A stretch of 5,039 bases of DNA, taken from positions 1 to 5,039 of the forward strand of contig JAPUIR010000382.1 in NCBI GenBank assembly GCA_027296805.1, given 5' to 3'. Source of the stretch: Chloroflexota bacterium. Lineage in GTDB: Bacteria > Chloroflexota > Dehalococcoidia > Bin125. Positions within the stretch are counted from its first letter, which is position 1, and the number at the start of each line of letters is the position of its first letter. A program made the translations under genes and the position numbers. Of the stretch, positions 1-4,202 are shown piece after piece. The notes under the pieces are model-generated. The model worked only from the letters and a program-made list of their open reading frames with translations, searched no databases and had not been told where the DNA came from.

Positions 1-176
1 CCCTCGTCGCTGAGATCGAAGAAGTGTGTGCGCTCGCGCTCCCAACGGGTGAGGACGCGGATGTCGGGCGTGGTGGCGCCGAGGAGAAACTCGCCGGAGC
101 CGGCATCGAAGGGGGCGTCGCTGAGCAAGCCGGCCGCGCGCTTGGCCGCGATCATGTGGGAGACGAGAGGGGGCAC
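1..176 (-). CDS. Zinc-dependent phospholipase C-like protein, N-terminal fragment
   Basis: Partial gene; the C-terminal part lies beyond the left edge, so 58 codons are visible. The protein begins MPPLVSHMIAAKRAAG and continues through GEFLLGATTPDIRVLTRW to ERERTHFFDLSDE. I recognise this as the N-terminus of the zinc-dependent phospholipase C-like family (PF00882 type). There an early His and the LGATTPDIR-type Asp would be expected metal ligands, followed by a RxxTHFFDL segment carrying another His. That assignment is from memory of the family, not from a search. The GTG start at 176-174 is chosen because MPPLVxHM is the usual family opening and a purine-rich GGGAAGGGAA lies 4 bases upstream (181-190). 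An internal ATG at 155-153 would remove the conserved opening. The gene is divergent from nfeD. True substrate is unknown; many relatives are annotated only as hypothetical hydrolases. Confidence 0.6.
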   Translation of the reverse strand, partial: MPPLVSHMIAAKRAAGLLSDAPFDAGSGEFLLGATTPDIRVLTRWERERTHFFDLSDE

Positions 177-223
177 GGCGTTCCCTTCCCGGGCGCCTGG
201 GGCGCGACCGCGACCCTAGCTTA

Positions 224-265
224 CATGCGTCCCTCAAGGCGCATTTCGCACGCGCGGGACGCATG
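224..265. promoter_or_regulatory. 10-bp perfect inverted repeat in divergent intergenic region
   Basis: CATGCGTCCC at 224-233 is repeated as its exact reverse complement GGGACGCATG at 256-265, with a 22-base spacer. The arm centres are 32 bp apart, about three helical turns, which suits a dimeric or tetrameric regulator binding one face of the DNA. It sits between the divergent starts at 176 and 298, so it could serve either or both genes. No T-run follows either arm, so it is not an intrinsic terminator. No convincing -35/-10 pair stands out. TAnnnT-like hexamers exist at 217-222 and 276-281, but neither has a good -35. It could instead be an RNA hairpin in a 5' leader. Confidence 0.45.
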
Positions 266-285
266 GGGCGTGGAATAAGCTGATC

Positions 286-291
286 GGGGAG
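286..291 (+). promoter_or_regulatory. Ribosome binding site of nfeD
   Basis: GGGGAG ends 6 bases before the GTG at 298 and is the reason for choosing this start over the ATG at 340-342. The upstream start also supplies the basic n-region of the signal peptide. Confidence 0.7.
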
Positions 292-297
292 CTTGTC

Positions 298-1680
298 GTG
301 GCTATACGCGTGGTCCGCCCTCGTAACCGGTCTCTGCGCATGACGCTGTTCGCGGCCATCGCGATCGTGGGCGCGCTGCTGCTGGCGTGTGGATCCGAAG
401 CGCCGCGCGGCGCGGTTCACGTGTCGAAGCTGGACGGAGGCGTGGGGCCGGTCACGGCGAATTTCATCGACCGCGCGCTGGACAGGGCCGAGGACGAGGG
501 AGCGGTGTTGTGGGTGCTGGAACTCGACACGCCCGGTGGGTTGATCAACAAGACGGACGACATTGTGCAGCGCTTCGGGGCCGCCACGGTGCCGGTGGCG
601 GTCTACGTCAGCCCCGTGGGGGCACGGGCGGCATCGGCCGGAACATTCATCACGATGGCGGCGCACATCGCGGCGATGGCTCCGAGTACGCAGATCGGCG
701 CGGCCCATCCGGTGGCCGGGGGCGGGGACGACATCGAGGGGGCGCTGGGCGAGAAGATCACGAACGACGCGTCGGCCGACATCCGAGGCATCGCCAACCT
801 GCGCGGTCGCAACGCGGACTGGGCGGAGCGGGCGGTGCGGGAGTCGATCTCGGCGACGGCGAGTGAGGCGCTCGATCTGAACGTGATCGATGTGGTGGCG
901 GTGAGCCTGGAGGATCTGCTGGCCCAAATCGATGGGCGCGAGGTCCTGGTGCAGCCGGGCAGCCCCCCGGTCGTGCTGCGCACCGCGGGTGCGCCGATCG
1001 TGCGCACGAACATGACCATCTTCGAGCAGACCTTGAACTTCATCGCGGACCCGAACATCGCCTTCCTGCTCGTGAGCTTGGGGGGGCTGGCGCTGTTCGT
1101 CGAGATCCTCTCGCCGGGGCTAATCGGCCCGGGCGTGTTCGGGGTGATCGCGCTGATTCTGGGGTTCTTCGCGTTGGGCGCGCTGGAGACGACGCCCGCC
1201 GGGATCGGGCTCCTCGTGCTGGCCTTCATCCTGATTTCGGTGGAGATCTTCGTGATCCCGGGGTTCGGTTTCTTCGGAATCGGGGCGATCATTGCGCTCC
1301 TCGTGGGAGGGCTGATCCTGTTCTCGGATACACCGAACGCGCCCGATATCTCGATCTGGGTGTTGATCGGCGTGGTGGCATTCATCGCGGCGGTCGTCGT
1401 GGGGCTGTGGGCGCTGATCTTGAGTGACCGGCGCAAACGGGTCGTTGCACCCAGCCTGGAGGAGCGGATGAAGGGTAAGGTCGGTCGCACGCAGACGGCG
1501 CTGAATCCGGAGGGGACGGTCCAGGTGGAGTCCGAGCTGTGGTCGGCGCGATCAGAGTCTGGGACGATCGCCGCGCGTACATCGATTGAGGTGATGGACG
1601 TGGACGGGCTTTTCCTGATCGTGCGACCGGAGGCGGTGCTGCTGCCGGCAAGCGCCGGGGGCGAGGCGCAGCGGCCCTAG
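298..1680 (+). CDS. nfeD: NfeD long-form membrane-bound serine protease
   Basis: Complete 460-residue NfeD1b-type protein. Residues 1-31 look like a lipoprotein signal: a basic N-terminus (RxxRPRNR), a hydrophobic stretch, and a lipobox-like LLAC with Cys31. Residues 39-210 form the ClpP/crotonase-like protease domain. They contain LDTPGGL at 76-82, GARAASAG with the likely nucleophile Ser113, and GEKITND with the likely general base Lys153. The 40-residue Ser-Lys spacing is close to the dyad of archaeal PH1510 (Ser97/Lys138). About five hydrophobic membrane segments follow at 254-271, 275-297, 302-320, 322-342 and 351-375. Residues 391-448 form the soluble OB-fold NfeD domain, including the LNPEGTVQVESELWSARSE stretch. 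In characterised homologues the protease cleaves stomatin-like (slipin) partners at the membrane. No slipin gene is adjacent here, so the partner must be elsewhere. An odd number of membrane segments after an exported protease domain would place the OB fold in the cytoplasm. Confidence 0.95.
   Translation: MAIRVVRPRNRSLRMTLFAAIAIVGALLLACGSEAPRGAVHVSKLDGGVGPVTANFIDRALDRAEDEGAVLWVLELDTPGGLINKTDDIVQRFGAATVPVAVYVSPVGARAASAGTFITMAAHIAAMAPSTQIGAAHPVAGGGDDIEGALGEKITNDASADIRGIANLRGRNADWAERAVRESISATASEALDLNVIDVVAVSLEDLLAQIDGREVLVQPGSPPVVLRTAGAPIVRTNMTIFEQTLNFIADPNIAFLLVSLGGLALFVEILSPGLIGPGVFGVIALILGFFALGALETTPAGIGLLVLAFILISVEIFVIPGFGFFGIGAIIALLVGGLILFSDTPNAPDISIWVLIGVVAFIAAVVVGLWALILSDRRKRVVAPSLEERMKGKVGRTQTALNPEGTVQVESELWSARSESGTIAARTSIEVMDVDGLFLIVRPEAVLLPASAGGEAQRP
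1677..1680. other. Shared CTAG at convergent stop codons of nfeD and birA
   Basis: The palindrome CTAG contains both stops: TAG at 1678-1680 for nfeD on the plus strand and TAG at 1679-1677 for birA on the minus strand. There is no intergenic space and no hairpin with a T-run on either side, so neither gene has an intrinsic terminator at its 3' end. Confidence 0.9.
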
Positions 1681-2474
1681 GCCTCAGGCTGGGCACGCAG
1701 CGAGACCTCGCCCGCGTGCAACTCGTGGAGTTGATCGTGGGCGTCGCGGACGAGGAGTGCGCCGTCGGCGGCGACATCTTCGGCCACGCCATGCAGAGTC
1801 TTGCCGTCGTCGAAGCTGACGCTGACCCGACGTCCCAAAGTCTCGGAGCGGTTGCGCCAACCCTCGAAGAGGACGGGGTTGGTGGCGCCGTCGTAGGCGC
1901 GCTCGAAGGCGCTCAGCACGGCGGCGAAGACGGGCTCACGGGCAATGGGCCTGCCGCGCACGAGGGCGAGGCTGGTTGCGGGCTGGGCGATCTCAGCGCC
2001 GTGGGCGGCGGGATCGAAGTTGACGTTGATGCCGACGCCTACCAGGGCGAACTCGGGCTTGCCCGCACTCCACTCCCCCTCGATGAGGATGCCCACGAAC
2101 TTCTTGCCGGAGAGGCGCAGGTCGTTGGGCCATTTGATGCGGGGGTAGAGGCCAACGATCTGCTCGACGCCGTTGGCGACCGCGACGGGAGTGACGATGC
2201 TGAGACGCTGGACCCGCTCGAGGTCGGGCCGCACGACGATGGTGAAGTAGAGGTTCTGGTAGGGCGGGGCGACCCAGCGGCGGTCACGGAGCCGGCCCCG
2301 GCCAGCCGTCTGTTCCTCCGCCACGACGACGGTGCCGTGGGGGGCGCCATCCTGCGCTGCCGTGCGAGCGTCGTCCATGGTGGAGGTGGTGCGGCGCTTG
2401 TAGATCAGCTCGCGGCCCACCCAGCGGGTGCGGAGATCGCGCTCAACCAGCTTCGGTCGGAGTCGGGTGGTCAT
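1677..2474 (-). CDS. birA: Biotin--[acetyl-CoA carboxylase] ligase, without HTH domain
   Basis: Complete 265-residue class I (monofunctional) biotin protein ligase. It makes biotinoyl-AMP from biotin and ATP and transfers biotin to the carrier lysine of acetyl/acyl-CoA and pyruvate carboxylases in the cytoplasm. Visible catalytic-domain motifs are TSTMDDAR at 30-37, EEQTAGRGR at 53-61 (the GRGR loop that holds the adenylate), W67 with NLYFT at 74-78, KWPNDL at 114-119, GILIEGE at 128-134 and GVGINVN at 146-152. The C-terminal DDGKTLHGVAEDVAADGALLV segment matches the small SH3-like domain. There is no N-terminal helix-turn-helix, so unlike E. coli BirA it should not itself repress biotin genes. 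The ATG at 2474 is chosen because the protein aligns from MTTRLRPKLVERDL. A TTG at 2531 would add 19 residues, but it lies in the T-run of a terminator. No Shine-Dalgarno precedes the ATG; see the leaderless promoter candidate. Confidence 0.96.
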   Translation of the reverse strand: MTTRLRPKLVERDLRTRWVGRELIYKRRTTSTMDDARTAAQDGAPHGTVVVAEEQTAGRGRLRDRRWVAPPYQNLYFTIVVRPDLERVQRLSIVTPVAVANGVEQIVGLYPRIKWPNDLRLSGKKFVGILIEGEWSAGKPEFALVGVGINVNFDPAAHGAEIAQPATSLALVRGRPIAREPVFAAVLSAFERAYDGATNPVLFEGWRNRSETLGRRVSVSFDDGKTLHGVAEDVAADGALLVRDAHDQLHELHAGEVSLRAQPEA

Positions 2475-2481
2475 CAGGCGC

Positions 2482-2487
2482 ACGGTA
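2482..2487 (-). promoter_or_regulatory. Possible -10 for a leaderless birA transcript
   Basis: TACCGT on the minus strand fits TAnnnT and ends 7 bases before the birA ATG at 2474, so the predicted transcription start is at or next to the A of the ATG. That geometry is typical of leaderless genes in high-GC bacteria and fits the absence of a Shine-Dalgarno. There is no convincing -35, so this is tentative. Confidence 0.3.
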
Positions 2488-2530
2488 GGGCGTTTGCGGT
2501 GCGCGGCGAAACAGCAGGGGGCGGCGGACA

Positions 2531-2562
2531 AGAAAAGACCGCCGGCGGGCCACCGGCGGTCT
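2531..2562 (-). terminator. Strong intrinsic terminator between the small ORF and birA
   Basis: A perfect 10-bp GC-rich stem (AGACCGCCGG at 2536-2545, CCGGCGGTCT at 2553-2562) with a 7-base loop. Read on the minus strand the stem is followed immediately by TTTCTT, with one more T inside the stem end. On the plus strand the hairpin is followed by AAGGAG, so it acts in one direction only. It lies downstream of the 22-codon ORF and 56 bases upstream of the birA ATG. It either ends the upstream transcript or works as an attenuator for birA. Confidence 0.85.
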
Positions 2563-2571
2563 AAGGAGTTC

Positions 2572-2593
2572 GACTGAATTCGCCCAGTCAGTC
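2572..2593. repeat. Small inverted repeat ahead of the terminator
   Basis: GACTGA at 2572-2577 and TCAGTC at 2588-2593 are exact reverse complements around a 10-base loop. In the minus-strand RNA this forms a second, weaker hairpin between the small ORF stop and the terminator stem. At 6 bp it could be chance. Confidence 0.35.
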
Positions 2594-2605
2594 AGGAAAG
2601 TGCTC

Positions 2606-2674
2606 TCAGCGAGCGCCCACCTCCTGCATCAACACCGTCAGACTGCTGGGCTTCGAACTACGAGATATATCCAA
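2606..2674 (-). CDS. Candidate 22-residue small protein or leader peptide upstream of birA
   Basis: I do not recognise this peptide. It starts at TTG 2674-2672 and ends at TGA 2608-2606. The first part reads (M)DISRSSKPSSLTV and the end is LMQEVGAR. The case for translation is a near-perfect Shine-Dalgarno, AAAGGAGGTG (2682-2691), with the GGAGG core 9 bases from the TTG. A separate transcription unit is plausible, with a TAGACT -10 upstream and a strong terminator 40-70 bases downstream. Five of residues 4-11 are Ser, and the early codons (ATA, TCT, CGT, AGT) are AT-richer than in the neighbouring genes. There is no membrane segment and no cysteine. It could be a small protein, an attenuation leader peptide for birA, or chance coding inside a structured RNA. 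Alternative starts are a GTG in another frame, very close to the Shine-Dalgarno and giving a 7-residue peptide, or the in-frame ATG at 2629. Confidence 0.4.
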   Translation of the reverse strand: MDISRSSKPSSLTVLMQEVGAR

Positions 2675-2681
2675 CGTGCAC

Positions 2682-2691
2682 CACCTCCTTT
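2682..2691 (-). promoter_or_regulatory. Near-perfect Shine-Dalgarno of the small ORF
   Basis: AAAGGAGGTG on the minus strand complements essentially the full anti-Shine-Dalgarno of 16S rRNA and is much stronger than the sites of the larger genes in this window. It supports real translation initiation at the TTG at 2674. Confidence 0.65.
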
Positions 2692-2701
2692 CCTGCTTCA
2701 C

Positions 2702-2710
2702 AGTCTAGCA
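2702..2710 (-). promoter_or_regulatory. Extended -10 promoter candidate for the small ORF unit
   Basis: On the minus strand TGC-TAGACT matches an extended -10 (TGnTAnnnT). It would start transcription near 2694, giving a transcript of about 160 nt that ends at the terminator at 2531-2562. The only -35-like hexamer is TTACCA at 2732-2727 with a long 19-bp spacer, so the case rests on the extended -10. Confidence 0.45.
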
Positions 2711-2749
2711 GGTCGGCGCGGCGCGCTGGTAAGGCCCGTTCGAAGCGGA

Positions 2750-4099
2750 CTAGACCTCCGCGGTGATCTCGCGCACGGAGTCTTCGACGATCGTGAGGAT
2801 ATCGTCGACCTGTTCCGCGGTGGAGATCAGCGGCGGGGCGAGCACGAAGGCGTCGTTGCGGACGCGAGAGATGAGGCCGCGGCGCTTGATGGCGCCGAGG
2901 AACTTGGCGCCCATCTTCGCTTCGACGGGGAAGGCGGTATCGGTCTCGGGGTCCTGCAAGAAGTCGAAGCCGCACATGAAGCCGAGCCCGCGTACGTTGC
3001 CGACGTGGGGATTCTCATCCAGGCGCTGGAGGCCGCTGAGGAGCTGATCGCCGCGGGCGGCGGCGTTTTCGACGAGGTTCTCGTCCTCGAAGATCTGCAG
3101 GTTGCGGAGGGCGACGGCGGCGGCTACCGGATGCCCAGAGTTAGTGTAGGCGTGCATGAATTTCACCGAGGGATCGGTGCCGGTGATGGTCTCATGGATC
3201 TCCTTGGACCAGAGGGTGGCGCCCATGGGGATGTAGGCCGAGGTGATGGCCTTGGCCAGCGAGACCATGTCGGGCTGGACGTCGAAGTGCTCGAGGGCGA
3301 ACCACTTGCCGGTGCGGCCGAAGCCGGTGATGACCTCATCGGCGATGAGGAGAACCTCGTAGCGGTCGCAGACGTCCCGCAGTTGCGCGAAGTAGTCGGG
3401 CGGCGGCGGGTAGACGCCACCGGCCCCTTGCACGGGCTCCGCGATCACAGCAGCGACGGTGTCGGCGCCCTCCTGCTCGATGGCGGCGACGATGTTGTCG
3501 ATGTTGATGTTGCCAGAATCGATGCGGCCGCCGCCGGTGGGGGTGGCCCCCGGGGTCGTGGCGGGGAAGATCTCAGCGACGGTTGGGCGGAAGCCCGGGT
3601 AGAAGACGGACATGCCGGTGGCGCTCATCGCCGCGAGGGTGTTGCCGTGATAGCCCTCCACGCGGCTGATGATCTTGTTCTTCTCCGGCTTGCCTTTGCA
3701 GGTCCAATAGAAGCGGGCGGCCTTGAAGTTCGTCTCGTTGGACTCCGAGCCGGAGTTGGTGAAGTAGACGCCTTGCATGTTGTCGTAGCTCAGGTCGATG
3801 ACCTTGGCGGCGAGTTCGATGGCGGCCTCGTTGGTGAAGGAGACGTAGGAGTTGGTGAAGGTGTTGCGCTGGATCGCGTCGGAGGCGGCCTGCGCAAGTT
3901 CGGGGCGCCCGTGCCCCACGGCGGCGTTCCAGAGCCCGGAGAGCCCGTCCAGGTAGCGGTTGCCGTCGGTTGCGTAGAGGTAGACCCCCTCCGCGTGGTC
4001 GACCATGAGCGGGGCCTGGTGGTCGGCTTTGTGATACTGCGGGTGGACCCAGTGGGCGAGGTCCTTTTGGACCAGCTCCTGATAGCGGGCGTCGTCCAT
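2750..4099 (-). CDS. Class III PLP-dependent aminotransferase
   Basis: Complete 449-residue fold-type I aminotransferase of the omega-amino acid/polyamine type. It transfers an amino group from an amino acid or amine to a keto acid in the cytosol. Key sites are the N-terminal DGNRYLDGLSGLWNAAVGHG (45-64), and the phosphate-binding SGSESNETNFKAARFYW (116-132). Next come Tyr150-His-Gly for stacking on the cofactor ring, and EPVQGAGGV (221-229). Asp254 in ADEVITGFGRTG binds the PLP ring nitrogen. Lys283 in SLAKAITSAYIPMGA is the Schiff-base lysine. The phosphate-binding region resembles putrescine/beta-alanine:pyruvate transaminases, but the donor cannot be named from sequence alone. ATG 4099 is chosen because GAGGAG lies 4 bases upstream and MDDARYQELVQKDL is a normal family start. 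A longer frame to 4150 would add 17 Arg-rich residues over this ribosome binding site. It lies 103 bases after the Mur ligase on the same strand, and no clear terminator follows its stop. Confidence 0.94.
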   Translation of the reverse strand: MDDARYQELVQKDLAHWVHPQYHKADHQAPLMVDHAEGVYLYATDGNRYLDGLSGLWNAAVGHGRPELAQAASDAIQRNTFTNSYVSFTNEAAIELAAKVIDLSYDNMQGVYFTNSGSESNETNFKAARFYWTCKGKPEKNKIISRVEGYHGNTLAAMSATGMSVFYPGFRPTVAEIFPATTPGATPTGGGRIDSGNINIDNIVAAIEQEGADTVAAVIAEPVQGAGGVYPPPPDYFAQLRDVCDRYEVLLIADEVITGFGRTGKWFALEHFDVQPDMVSLAKAITSAYIPMGATLWSKEIHETITGTDPSVKFMHAYTNSGHPVAAAVALRNLQIFEDENLVENAAARGDQLLSGLQRLDENPHVGNVRGLGFMCGFDFLQDPETDTAFPVEAKMGAKFLGAIKRRGLISRVRNDAFVLAPPLISTAEQVDDILTIVEDSVREITAEV

Positions 4100-4103
4100 C
4101 GTG

Positions 4104-4109
4104 CTCCTC
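4104..4109 (-). promoter_or_regulatory. Ribosome binding site of the aminotransferase
   Basis: GAGGAG on the minus strand lies 4 bases before the ATG at 4099. It fixes that start in preference to the upstream in-frame ATG at 4150. Confidence 0.7.
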
Positions 4110-4144
4110 GTCCCCAGACCCCTCGCTCGCAGACGGGCCCGGCG

Positions 4145-4172
4145 CGTCAAACCTGGCGGTGGCGCAAGGGTA
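4145..4172 (-). promoter_or_regulatory. Weak promoter-like hexamers ahead of the aminotransferase
   Basis: In the gap after the Mur ligase the minus strand carries TACCCT (4172-4167), a TAnnnT -10 candidate, and TTGACG (4150-4145), a good -35 match. They are in the wrong order to pair with each other and neither has a good partner. A promoter here is possible but unproven; read-through from the Mur ligase is the alternative. Confidence 0.15.
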
Positions 4173-4200
4173 GCGCACGCTCCCGCAACAGACTGTGCGC
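4173..4200. repeat. 6-bp inverted repeat just after the Mur ligase stop
   Basis: GCGCAC at 4173-4178 and GTGCGC at 4195-4200 form a GC-rich stem with a 16-base loop, 2 bases after the Mur ligase stop codon on the minus strand. No T-run follows, so it is at best a weak or factor-dependent 3' end. Confidence 0.25.
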
Positions 4201-4202
4201 GG

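Larger units (their letters stand above)
2593..2695. repeat. 8-bp inverted repeat enclosing the small ORF
   Basis: CAGGAAAG at 2593-2600 and CTTTCCTG at 2688-2695 are exact reverse complements. In minus-strand RNA the 5' copy overlaps the AAAG of the Shine-Dalgarno (2682-2691). The 3' copy lies just after the small ORF stop (2606-2608). Pairing would close a loop around the entire ORF and partly hide its ribosome binding site. Confidence 0.4.

Noticed and set aside
24..278. Plus-strand open frame at the left edge
   Set aside because: It overlaps the minus-strand MPPLVSHM gene, which has a recognisable family N-terminus and RBS, and it has low-complexity Gly/Ala/Glu content.
603..1490. 295-codon minus-strand open frame opposite nfeD
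   Set aside because: It is antisense to a clear NfeD protease and membrane domain. The product is Ser/Pro/Thr/Ile-rich shadow sequence.
2536..2562. Bidirectional terminator also ending plus-strand nfeD transcripts
   Set aside because: After the stem the plus strand reads AAGGAG, with no T-run, and it lies more than 850 bases past the nfeD stop.
1716..2564. 282-codon plus-strand open frame opposite birA
   Set aside because: birA carries a full set of catalytic motifs on the minus strand. This frame is its antisense shadow, rich in Gly/Ala/Asp, and it runs through the terminator stem.
2670..2700. Possible 16S rRNA 3' end on the plus strand (CACCTCCTTTC)
   Set aside because: Only the anti-Shine-Dalgarno core matches and the flanking sequence is not 16S rRNA. 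It is better explained as a strong Shine-Dalgarno read on the minus strand.
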